NCBI GenBank assembly: GCA_030524285.1
Contig: JAUNGQ010000001.1
Coordinates: 1-64,000 of the forward strand
Reading direction: 5' to 3'
DNA: 64,000 bases
From: Eubacteriales bacterium
Lineage (GTDB): Bacteria > Bacillota > Clostridia > Oscillospirales > Butyricicoccaceae
Shown here: piece after piece, positions 1-7,017 of the stretch
Layout: every line of letters begins with the position of its first letter
Numbering within the stretch: position 1 is the stretch's first letter
Program-made: the position numbers and the translations under genes
Notes under the pieces: generated by a model
The model's input: only the letters and a program-made list of their open reading frames with translations
What the model was told of the DNA's origin: nothing
Databases searched by the model: none

Positions 1-45
1 AAAGGCCCTTATAGGGCCTGTGCAAGCCACCCGCTATGCGGGTGG
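1..45 (-). terminator. Tandem hairpins at the 3' end of the MATE gene
   Basis: Two adjacent inverted repeats: CCACCCGC/GCGGGTGG at 27-45 with a 3-nt loop, and AGGCCC/GGGCCT at 3-19. Read leftwards they follow the MATE gene; the first overlaps its stop codon and the second is followed by Ts running off the window. Likely terminator of the marR-MATE transcript. Confidence 0.5.
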
Positions 46-1425
46 TCTTGACTGCACACCGGTGTCATTCGTATCATCAAAGATTTTAAAGTACTTTTTA
101 TACGTAATCACAAACAGGATTGCAGCCAGCGCTGTGGACAGATAATCTGTAATCGGCTGTGCATGTGCGATTTGAGCAGCTTCATGGCAGAAATGATTGA
201 GGATATACAGAATCGGCAGGAACAGCAGACCCTGACGGCTGACGGACAGAATCAGTGCCGGAAGCGCTGCACCGGTAGACTGGATTGCATTGATAAATAC
301 AAACAGGAAACCGAGGATTGGGCCAGAAAGGATATATGCACGGGAGAAAGAGAAGCCAAACTGGAACGCTTCGGCATCCTGCAGGAAGATGGTGACGAGT
401 GGACCGGCAAAAACATAGCAGATAATCGTCATGATAATGCTCAGACAGAAGGCAAGCGTCAGGGAGAATTTCATAACGGCAACGAAGCGTTTTTTGTTGC
501 CTGCACCATAGCAGTAGCCCAGAAGCGGCTGAATACCGCTGCCAAGGCCAATGAGCAGCATAACAACAATCATATTCACCTTCATCGCAACGCCCAGACC
601 GGCAACTGCCATATCACCATACTGTACCATGACATTGTTGATGAAGATATTGGAAACACTCATCATCACACTGTTCAGGGAAGCCGGAATACCAATTGCC
701 AGTACACCGGTGGCAATGCCATCGCCCGCACGGTAATCCTTTAGGCGGATGGACAGCATGGAGTTTTTGGAAACCAGATGTACTATGTAAAACAGAACGG
801 CAACCACATTGCCCACTACCGTTGCAACTGCGGCACCGGCAACATTCCAGCCCAGAAACAGGATGCAGATCGGGTCAAGCACGATGTTCAGCACATTGCC
901 GATAATCATACCCATCATGGCCTTTTGCGGTTTGCCTTCGGCACGGATAATGTTACTGAAGGTATTACCGATGATGGTAAATGGGATAGAGAATGCAATA
1001 ATGCTCAAATACTGCGATGCATAGCCGATGGTATCGTCGCTTGCGCCGATCACACGGCAGATCGGCTCGTTGAACAGCCAGATCGCAATCATGGAAATGA
1101 TACCGATGACAGTGCCTGTCCAGAAACAGAAAGCGGAAATATGGCGGGCTTTTTTCTCATTACCTGCGCCGAGCATACGGGAAATGAGTGAGGTACCGCC
1201 GATACCAAACAGCATACCAAATGCCATAAAGATCAGGAATACCGGTGTCGCAACCGATACGGCGGCAACCATCAGGGCATCATTTGTCTGGGAAATGAAA
1301 AAGGTATCTGCGATATTATAAATCAGTACCATAATCATACTAACCATCGATGGGATTGCATTGCTGATAACAGCCTTTGGCACCGGGGCATCCCGAAACA
1401 GCTGTGTTGTTTTATCATTCTGCAT
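34..1425 (-). CDS. MATE family multidrug/Na+ efflux transporter
   Basis: A 463-residue integral membrane protein with about twelve hydrophobic segments arranged as two related halves, the usual size and layout of MATE exporters (DinF/NorM superfamily). These use a Na+ or H+ gradient to export organic cations and other drugs. The N-terminal stretch with IYNIADTFFI and the repeated PxxxxxIxNxxS-like pattern in each half fit the family. The ATG at 1425 has an upstream GGAGGAA. It overlaps the 3' end of the marR gene by 11 bp, so the two are co-transcribed leftwards with the regulator first, a classic drug-sensing efflux arrangement. Substrate cannot be told from sequence. Confidence 0.93.
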   Translation of the reverse strand: MQNDKTTQLFRDAPVPKAVISNAIPSMVSMIMVLIYNIADTFFISQTNDALMVAAVSVATPVFLIFMAFGMLFGIGGTSLISRMLGAGNEKKARHISAFCFWTGTVIGIISMIAIWLFNEPICRVIGASDDTIGYASQYLSIIAFSIPFTIIGNTFSNIIRAEGKPQKAMMGMIIGNVLNIVLDPICILFLGWNVAGAAVATVVGNVVAVLFYIVHLVSKNSMLSIRLKDYRAGDGIATGVLAIGIPASLNSVMMSVSNIFINNVMVQYGDMAVAGLGVAMKVNMIVVMLLIGLGSGIQPLLGYCYGAGNKKRFVAVMKFSLTLAFCLSIIMTIICYVFAGPLVTIFLQDAEAFQFGFSFSRAYILSGPILGFLFVFINAIQSTGAALPALILSVSRQGLLFLPILYILNHFCHEAAQIAHAQPITDYLSTALAAILFVITYKKYFKIFDDTNDTGVQSRPPA

Positions 1426-1849
1426 GAATCGTTCCTCCGTTCTCTAAATTATCGTTAACGCGCTTGAGCAGGCAGAGAAAAGTCTGACGTTCCCCATTTG
1501 AGAAGCCGGAAAACATGATTTCGTCCATTTTTGCCGCGCCGCTTTCATTCATTTTTACCAGCTCAATGCCATGCTGTGTCAGCCCGACCGGGCGCCTGCC
1601 GTTATCTGCTTCCTCGCGGTAAATGCAGTTCTTTTTTTCCAGCAGCCGTAGGACATGCAGGGTACTGGTATGCTTGACGCCGAAAAATTCTGAAATATCC
1701 GAAACCTGATTCTTTTCCGGATTATGGTACAGATATTCCAATGTACACAGCTGTGTGCCGGTAACATCCAGATTTTTGAGCGCGGCATTCCAGCCCGCCT
1801 CCAGCCGGTTTGCAATTTGTTTGATATAGTATCCGGTATGCCGATTCAT
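1415..1849 (-). CDS. MarR family transcriptional regulator
   Basis: A 144-residue winged-helix protein of typical MarR size. The helix-turn-helix and wing lie at about residues 45-95 (VSDISEFFGVKHTSTLHVLR, then EEADNGRRPVGLTQHG with the conserved D-x-R-x-x wing). Chosen start: the ATG at 1849; the longer reading to 1987 would run through the operator. It precedes and overlaps the MATE gene and has paired palindromes just upstream, so it probably represses its own operon and is relieved by a ligand. The family and the operon logic are well supported; the inducer is unknown. Confidence 0.9.
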   Translation of the reverse strand: MNRHTGYYIKQIANRLEAGWNAALKNLDVTGTQLCTLEYLYHNPEKNQVSDISEFFGVKHTSTLHVLRLLEKKNCIYREEADNGRRPVGLTQHGIELVKMNESGAAKMDEIMFSGFSNGERQTFLCLLKRVNDNLENGGTIHAE

Positions 1850-1883
1850 GAACAAGCCTCCCATATAGAGCAATGCGCGGACG

Positions 1884-1918
1884 ATATGTAGCCTGCTACT
1901 TTGTAGCGTGCTACATAT
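1884..1918. promoter_or_regulatory. Probable MarR operator: two tandem palindromes inside a larger dyad
   Basis: GTAGCCTGCTAC (1888-1899) and GTAGCGTGCTAC (1903-1914) are two 12-bp palindromes 15 bp apart. They are enclosed by ATATGTAGC (1884-1892) and GCTACATAT (1910-1918). Position 35-70 bp upstream of the marR start and the dyad symmetry fit binding of two MarR dimers. Confidence 0.7.
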
Positions 1919-1998
1919 GTTATCACAAGTGCTTTCCATTTGCAATAGCCTATGGCCGGGATATAGGAAATTCGTCGGTTTTCTCAAAAATAGGGAAA

Positions 1999-2024
1999 GA
2001 AATCATCGGATTTCCGATGATTTC
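1999..2024. promoter_or_regulatory. Perfect 12-bp inverted repeat upstream of the ArsP2-like gene
   Basis: GAAATCATCGGA (1999-2010), a 2-nt loop, then TCCGATGATTTC (2013-2024). It has no T-run of terminator quality. It lies between the marR promoter region and the rightward gene at 2116, and may be an operator or a leader hairpin. A possible -10 (TATACT preceded by TGG) follows at 2064-2069. The rest of 1919-2115 holds nothing I recognise. Confidence 0.4.
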
Positions 2025-2115
2025 TTATGAATCCTGCACCTGTTTTTTTGTCTCCGGTTATGGTATACTTTCACTTACGATTATTCAGATAGTTCGTAGA
2101 AAGGAGGGAGCTGCT

Positions 2116-2970
2116 ATGCTGGAGGTATGGACAGAGTGTATTATGGATGTCGTAAAAACGCTTCCCATTTTATTTGTTGTCTATCTTGTTATTAGCTGGA
2201 TGGAAACCCGAATGGATTCCGTCACACGGATTGTCACCAGCACGGAGCCTGTCGGCCCGATTATTGGTGCGCTCATCGGCGCTATCCCGCAGTGCGGCTT
2301 TTCCATGGGCTGTTCCGTATTATATTGCCGCGGATTTCTTGCGCCGGCAACTCTGATTGCAGTATATCTGTCTACGTCGGATGAAGCCATTCCGGTACTG
2401 CTTGCCGGAGGCGGCAGCTGGCAAATGGTATTGTTCCTGCTTGTCATTAAAATTGTCATTGCCATTATTGCCGGATATATCTTTTATTTTCTGTGGTTCC
2501 GTAAAAAATGGAATCCGGATGAATGGCCGGATGATGAAATGGATATGGATGAGGTGAATGCAGGCTGTTCATGCTGCAATAGTCAATCGCTGCTTGGCGC
2601 AGCGCTCAGCCGCACCGTCAATACCACGGTTTTCCTTGTTGTCACCATGCTGATTCTGAACACCGTCATTTACTTTATCAGTGAGGAAACATTGGCGTCT
2701 ATTCTGCTCGGCGGTTCGATTTTCCAGCCGGTGTTATGTGCACTGATTGGTCTGATTCCAGGCTGTGCGGTATCTGTGCTGCTCGTTGAGCTGCTGACAG
2801 CGGGAACGATCAGCCTTGGCAGCGCGATTGCAGGACTGTCTGCAGGAGCGGGCTTTGGCTTTGTACTTCTGCTCCAACAGGCGCCGAACCGAAAGACTGC
2901 ATGGCAGATTATCGGCTGTACGTATGTTGCTGCTGTTGTGGCGGGTATACTGGTAGATTTGATTTTTTAA
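2116..2970 (+). CDS. ArsP2-type putative heavy-metal/manganese exporter (PF11449-like)
   Basis: A 284-residue membrane protein with about eight to ten hydrophobic segments in two halves. Each half carries a related motif: GALIGAIPQCGFSMG at about residue 50 and CALIGLIPGCAVS at about residue 210, typical of the 'putative 10TM heavy-metal exporter' family. The linker between halves holds an acidic stretch and a Cys cluster (CSCCNS, about residues 148-153) that could bind metal. Start at ATG 2116 is fixed by AAGGAGGG at 2101-2108; the frame is open further upstream but has no ribosome site there. Transported metal is not known. Confidence 0.8.
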   Translation: MLEVWTECIMDVVKTLPILFVVYLVISWMETRMDSVTRIVTSTEPVGPIIGALIGAIPQCGFSMGCSVLYCRGFLAPATLIAVYLSTSDEAIPVLLAGGGSWQMVLFLLVIKIVIAIIAGYIFYFLWFRKKWNPDEWPDDEMDMDEVNAGCSCCNSQSLLGAALSRTVNTTVFLVVTMLILNTVIYFISEETLASILLGGSIFQPVLCALIGLIPGCAVSVLLVELLTAGTISLGSAIAGLSAGAGFGFVLLLQQAPNRKTAWQIIGCTYVAAVVAGILVDLIF

Positions 2971-3011
2971 GACGATAAAAGCTGCACTTATGTATTCTCA
3001 GGAGGTCCCAT

Positions 3012-4604
3012 ATGCTTACTGTCAATCATCTGAGTATCAACTTTGACGGAGAAAATTTATTTTCCGATGTCAACCTGAAATTTACCGAGGGTAATTGTTA
3101 TGGTGTCATCGGTGCAAACGGCGCAGGTAAATCCACCTTTCTGCGTATGCTGTCCGGTGACTTGGAACCGTCCACCGGCACGGTTGAACTGGATCCGAAG
3201 CTGCGCATGTCCGTACTGCGTCAGGACCACTTTGCATTTGATGAATTTACGGTACTGGATACCATCATTCAGGGCAATCCGCGGCTGTATGAAATCATGC
3301 AGGAAAAGGATGCGTTGTATGCCAAGGATCCGTTTACTGAAGAAGATGGAAACCGTGCGGCCGATCTGGAAGCAGAATTTGCGGATCTGGATGGCTGGAA
3401 TGCGGATACAGAAGCAGGACGTCTGTTGCAGGGCCTTGGCCTGAAGGCAGATGATATTCTGTACAGCGGTATGAAGTATCGCACCGACGCAGAAAAGGTC
3501 AAGATTTTGCTCGCACAGGCATTGTTTGGCAAGCCGGATATCATGCTGTTGGACGAGCCGACAAACCATCTGGATATCCATTCGATCAGCTGGCTGGAGG
3601 ATTTTCTGGCAGAATATGAGGGTACCGTCATCGTCGTATCCCATGACCGCCATTTCCTCAACAATGTCTGCACCCATATCGTTGATATCGACTATGGAAA
3701 GGTTCGCCTGTATGTCGGCAACTATGAATTCTGGTATCAGTCTTCTCAGCTGGTACAGCGTACACTGAATGATCAGAAGAAGAAGGCGGATGAAAAAATT
3801 CGTGAATTGCAGGAATTTATCCGCCGGTTTTCCGCAAATAAATCCAAATCGAAGCAGGCCACCAGCCGTAAGAAGCTGATTGATAAGCTGACGGTGGATG
3901 AGCTGCCGGCATCGTCCCGTCGGTATCCGTTTGTCGGCTTCCAGATGGACCGTGAGCCGGGCAAAGATATTCTGGAGGTCAAGGGTATTTCCAAAACCAT
4001 TGACGGCGAAAAGATTCTGAACAATGTATCGTTCCGTGTGGCACGCGGCGATAAGATTGCGTTTGTCGGAAAGACCGAACAGGCAGCGACAACGCTGTTC
4101 CAGATTCTCATGGGTGAGATGGAGCCGGATGAAGGCACATTCAAATGGGGCGTTTCTACCAGCCAGTCGTATTTCCCGAAGGATAATTCGGAATTTTTCA
4201 ATGGGCATACCGAAAGTATGCTGGACTGGCTTGCGCCGTATTCCCGTACCGATACGCTGGAAACCACATTGCGTTCCTTCCTTGGCAAGATGTTGTTTTC
4301 CGGCAATGATGTATATAAACCAGTCAATGTCCTGTCCGGTGGTGAAAAGGTGCGTTGTATGCTGGCGCGTATGATGCTGTTCGGCTCCAATGTGCTGGTG
4401 GTTGACCAGCCGACAAACCATCTGGATCTGGAATCTATCACCGCTGTCAACAATGGCCTGATTGATTTCAAGGGCAATGTCCTGTTTGCATCGCATGACC
4501 ATGAATTTACCCAGACCATTGCAAACCGCATCATTGAAATCAATGAAAATGGTGTCTGGGACAAGCAGTGCACGTATGATGAATATATTGAAATCCGCGG
4601 TTAA
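3012..4604 (+). CDS. ABC-F family ATPase, YbiT/YkpA-like
   Basis: Two ABC ATPase domains in one 530-residue chain with no membrane segments, joined by the YbiT-type linker (about residues 245-300, RRFSANKSKSKQATSR). ABC-F proteins act on the ribosome as translation factors or antibiotic-protection factors. Domain 1 has a full Walker A (GANGAGKST, 34-42) and Walker B (LLDEP, 179-183), but its signature motif is replaced by YRTDAEK. Domain 2 has an intact LSGGEK signature (441-446), but a broken Walker A (GKTEQAATT, 353-361) and Gln in place of the catalytic Glu (VVDQP). Only one composite ATP site therefore looks competent. The ATG follows an AGGAGG. Confidence 0.92.
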   Translation: MLTVNHLSINFDGENLFSDVNLKFTEGNCYGVIGANGAGKSTFLRMLSGDLEPSTGTVELDPKLRMSVLRQDHFAFDEFTVLDTIIQGNPRLYEIMQEKDALYAKDPFTEEDGNRAADLEAEFADLDGWNADTEAGRLLQGLGLKADDILYSGMKYRTDAEKVKILLAQALFGKPDIMLLDEPTNHLDIHSISWLEDFLAEYEGTVIVVSHDRHFLNNVCTHIVDIDYGKVRLYVGNYEFWYQSSQLVQRTLNDQKKKADEKIRELQEFIRRFSANKSKSKQATSRKKLIDKLTVDELPASSRRYPFVGFQMDREPGKDILEVKGISKTIDGEKILNNVSFRVARGDKIAFVGKTEQAATTLFQILMGEMEPDEGTFKWGVSTSQSYFPKDNSEFFNGHTESMLDWLAPYSRTDTLETTLRSFLGKMLFSGNDVYKPVNVLSGGEKVRCMLARMMLFGSNVLVVDQPTNHLDLESITAVNNGLIDFKGNVLFASHDHEFTQTIANRIIEINENGVWDKQCTYDEYIEIRG

Positions 4605-4612
4605 GTTATGAC

Positions 4613-4655
4613 AAAAACCGCCGCTGTATGATACAAAACCAGCGGCGGTTTTTTG
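4613..4655 (+). terminator. Rho-independent terminator after the ABC-F gene
   Basis: AAAAACCGCCGCTG (4613-4626) pairs with CAGCGGCGGTTTTT (4640-4653), followed by Ts. It lies 8 bp after the stop codon and just ahead of the next gene. Confidence 0.9.
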
Positions 4656-4672
4656 ACAGTTGATCACATGCT

Positions 4673-5557
4673 ATGAATACAAAAACTGTAAAACTGATTG
4701 TTATACTGGGTGTTGTGTTTATGTCCACCTCTGCAATTTTCGGACGTATGGTCACAACGCCGGCTGTCCTGACAGCCATGTACCGTATGTTGTTTACTGC
4801 GCTGCTCCTGCTTCCGGCAGTGCTGCTCAAGCACCGGAAGGAGCTGCTGCATATCAGGCGAAGTAATCTGCTGATGTGTCTGTTATGCGGCGTGATTCTC
4901 GGTATCCACTTTACAGCATACATGGAATCGGTACAATATACTCATATTGCTTCCAGCACCGTGCTGGTGGATACCGAGGTGCTGTTTGTGGCAGCGATTC
5001 TGCTGATCTTTTTTCATGAGAAAATACCGCGTGCCGGGTTGATCGGCATTGCTGTCACAATGGCAGGCAGCGTCATCATTGCATTGGGTGACACCAGCGG
5101 TGGCTCGAATATCCTGTACGGTGACCTGATGGCAATTCTCGGCGCCATTTGTTCCTCTGCTTATACGCTGATTGGCAGGAACCAGAGGAAGTATTTGAGC
5201 ACAACGGTCTATACCTTTCTTGTATATTCCTCTGCGGCGGTAACATTGTTTGTCGCAGCGGCTGCAACCGGACAAAGGTTTACCGGATATGCGCTGTCCA
5301 GCTTTGGTTATATCCTCGGTATGGCAGTTTTCTGCACACTGCTTGGACACAGTATTTTCAGCTGGGGACTGAAATATATCAGTGCAGCATTTATTTCCAT
5401 GGCAAAGCTGGGAGAACCGGTAGCGGCCACCATCATGGCGGTATTCCTGTTTGGGGAAATCCCGCAGCTCAATCAGATAGCAGGCGGTATCATTGTCATC
5501 GCCGGTATTGCTATATACCTGTTTGCAAAAGAGAACGCAGAGCTAAGTAAATCATAA
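4673..5557 (+). CDS. EamA/DMT superfamily transporter
   Basis: A 294-residue protein with ten hydrophobic segments in two EamA repeats, the usual drug/metabolite transporter layout. The C-terminal repeat ends with KLGEPVAATIMAVFLFGEIP, a characteristic EamA helix. Substrates of such proteins range from amino acids to purines and cannot be predicted. The ATG at 4673 has no obvious Shine-Dalgarno sequence and sits just after the preceding terminator, so the start is less certain than the gene. VanZ-like gene follows after 15 bp, with its own good ribosome site. Confidence 0.88.
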   Translation: MNTKTVKLIVILGVVFMSTSAIFGRMVTTPAVLTAMYRMLFTALLLLPAVLLKHRKELLHIRRSNLLMCLLCGVILGIHFTAYMESVQYTHIASSTVLVDTEVLFVAAILLIFFHEKIPRAGLIGIAVTMAGSVIIALGDTSGGSNILYGDLMAILGAICSSAYTLIGRNQRKYLSTTVYTFLVYSSAAVTLFVAAAATGQRFTGYALSSFGYILGMAVFCTLLGHSIFSWGLKYISAAFISMAKLGEPVAATIMAVFLFGEIPQLNQIAGGIIVIAGIAIYLFAKENAELSKS

Positions 5558-5572
5558 AAAAGGAGCACTTTC

Positions 5573-6067
5573 ATGCAGCACACTGCCAGACAGACCATTG
5601 TAACCATCATCAATCTTCTCATATTGCTTGCCCTGCTCGTATTTGTTTTCGGACATTCCATGCAGAATCAGGCGGAATCCGCACAGGAAAGCCTTGGTGT
5701 TCTGGCGGTACTGTCTCATGTCATGAATACAATTGTGGGACATAACAATCTGACAGATCACATGGTACGGAAGCTGGCGCATTTTTCGGAATTTGCAGCG
5801 CTTGGATTTTTTACCATCCATCTATGCCGTGTGCGCTTTGATATCGGATGGCATTTTGTTTTGCATAGCTTATTTTTTGGACTTTTGTGTGCGCTGACAG
5901 ATGAAAGTATTCAGATATTCAATGACCGCAGTGCGCAGGTGTCTGATGTCTGGATTGATTTTGCTGGTGTCTGCTGTGGGATTCTGTTCTTTTTGTTGTT
6001 GCATGGTATCCATAGGATATGGAAAAAGGCTCCCTCAGAGGAGAGAACTGTCAGCGAAGCTGACTGA
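5573..6067 (+). CDS. VanZ-like family membrane protein
   Basis: A 164-residue protein with four hydrophobic segments and the VanZ-family signature: KLAHFSEFAALGFF after the second helix, then ALTDESIQIFNDRSAQVSDV and an Asp-containing last helix. VanZ proteins are linked to teicoplanin/glycopeptide tolerance, but most chromosomal copies have no known role. Start supported by AAAGGAG 5568 region. The last dozen codons (KAPSEERTVSEAD) are encoded by a copy of the dispersed palindromic repeat, so the native C-terminus has been replaced or extended by a repeat insertion. Confidence 0.9.
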   Translation: MQHTARQTIVTIINLLILLALLVFVFGHSMQNQAESAQESLGVLAVLSHVMNTIVGHNNLTDHMVRKLAHFSEFAALGFFTIHLCRVRFDIGWHFVLHSLFFGLLCALTDESIQIFNDRSAQVSDVWIDFAGVCCGILFFLLLHGIHRIWKKAPSEERTVSEAD

Positions 6068-6131
6068 GGGTCGCGTGCTGCTGAATGCATAGGGTATATT
6101 CCTCATTGGGCTCTCTCGAAGAGGGCGACAT
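6028..6131. repeat. Dispersed palindromic repeat, copy 1 (degenerate), overlapping the VanZ 3' end
   Basis: Left arm GGCTCCCTCAGAGGAGAGAA followed by CTGTCAGCGAAGCTGACTGAGGG (6028-6070), then a decayed right arm with CTCTCGAAGAGGG near 6113-6126. Same family as the copies at 12.4, 17.6, 17.8, 20.9 and 51.8 kb. Confidence 0.75.
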
Positions 6132-6240
6132 TTTTTATTCTTTGCAGGAACGGAACACGAGTCAGCTCATGTGTAATATTGACATTCCATATAAAATCTG
6201 CTACCCTGATTTTGTAAAGCAGAAGATTGGAGGATTTTAT

Positions 6241-6405
6241 ATGGGAAGACCAGTGAAAAAAGTACATAAGAGCCAACAGCAGCGCAAAAAGGAAGCCGAA
6301 GCACGCAAGGCAGAACAGCAGAAAAAAGAAGAACGTCTCACCTATATCATGTTAGGTGTGGTAGCGGTTATTTTTGTTATTATTGCCGGTATTATGCTGT
6401 TCTGA
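6241..6405 (+). CDS. Small single-pass membrane protein
   Basis: A 54-residue protein: a Lys/Arg/Gln/Glu-rich N-terminal half (about residues 1-30, probably helical and cytoplasmic) and one hydrophobic helix (about 33-53) at the extreme C-terminus, a tail-anchored layout. Start at ATG 6241 is set by TTGGAGGATTTT just upstream; a longer open frame exists but lacks such a site. I do not recognise a family. It lies between the VanZ gene and mscL, and 94 bp separate it from mscL, so co-transcription is possible. Confidence 0.7.
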   Translation: MGRPVKKVHKSQQQRKKEAEARKAEQQKKEERLTYIMLGVVAVIFVIIAGIMLF

Positions 6406-6499
6406 GCAGGAAAAGAATACCGGAGAGCCATTGATTTTGCCGTGTTATGCGGCACGATATGAATGCATCGTTTCATACGGAATAAAAAGGAGTTTTCAG

Positions 6500-6919
6500 A
6501 TGAAAAGGCTGATCGAAGAGTTTAAGGAATTTGCCCTTCGGGGTAATGTAATTGATCTGGCAGTCGGTGTTATCATCGGCGCTGCTTTTCAGAACATCGT
6601 CACATCCCTGACGGACGATATCATTTCCCCGATCATCGGACTTGTGGCACAAACGGATTTTAAGGAATTGGTGTTGCATGTATTTGGTGTCAACATCAAG
6701 TATGGTTCCTTTATCACGGCCGTCATCAATTTCTTTATCATGGCAGTTGTATTGTTTACATTGATTAAGGTGATGAATAAGGCTGCTTCTATTGGAAAGA
6801 AGGAGGAAGATGTTCCGGAAGAGCCGACAACAAAAAGCTGTCCGTTCTGCAAGTCTGAGATTGCAATCGGAGCAACCCGCTGCCCGCATTGCACCTCTGT
6901 TCTGGAAGAAACGGAATAG
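6500..6919 (+). CDS. mscL: Large-conductance mechanosensitive channel MscL with C-terminal zinc ribbon
   Basis: A 139-residue protein. The first about 95 residues are a typical MscL: amphipathic N-helix (FKEFALRGNVIDLAVGVIIG), pore-lining TM1 with the AxxxxG pattern, the periplasmic loop, and TM2 (FFIMAVVLFTLIKVMN). MscL opens under membrane tension and releases solutes on hypo-osmotic shock. Instead of the usual short cytoplasmic helix bundle the chain ends with CPFCKSEIAIGATRCPHC (about 114-131), a zinc-ribbon with four Cys. Start at ATG 6500 follows AAAAAGGAG. The MscL call is certain; the function of the ribbon is unknown. Confidence 0.95.
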   Translation: MKRLIEEFKEFALRGNVIDLAVGVIIGAAFQNIVTSLTDDIISPIIGLVAQTDFKELVLHVFGVNIKYGSFITAVINFFIMAVVLFTLIKVMNKAASIGKKEEDVPEEPTTKSCPFCKSEIAIGATRCPHCTSVLEETE

Positions 6920-6974
6920 AAAACATATGCGCTGCCGCAAATAGGCGGCGCATTCCTGCATGAGAAAAGAAACA

Positions 6975-7009
6975 GGCGTGCTGTACATTGACAGCACGCC
7001 ATCTTTTTT
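6975..7009. terminator. Bidirectional terminator between mscL and the GH3 gene
   Basis: GGCGTGCTGT (6975-6984) pairs with ACAGCACGCC (6991-7000), followed by ATCTTTTTT on the + strand. The minus strand also shows a T-rich tail. It serves the convergent mscL and GH3 genes. Confidence 0.85.
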
Positions 7010-7017
7010 GGATTGTA

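Noticed and set aside
3057..4667. Long antisense open frame (about 536 codons) over the ABC-F gene
   Set aside because: It lies wholly opposite a clear ABC-F coding sequence, covers its terminator, and encodes no recognisable protein. Antisense openness follows from codon bias; similar frames lie opposite glgC, glgD, glgA, murA and the cysteine desulfurase.
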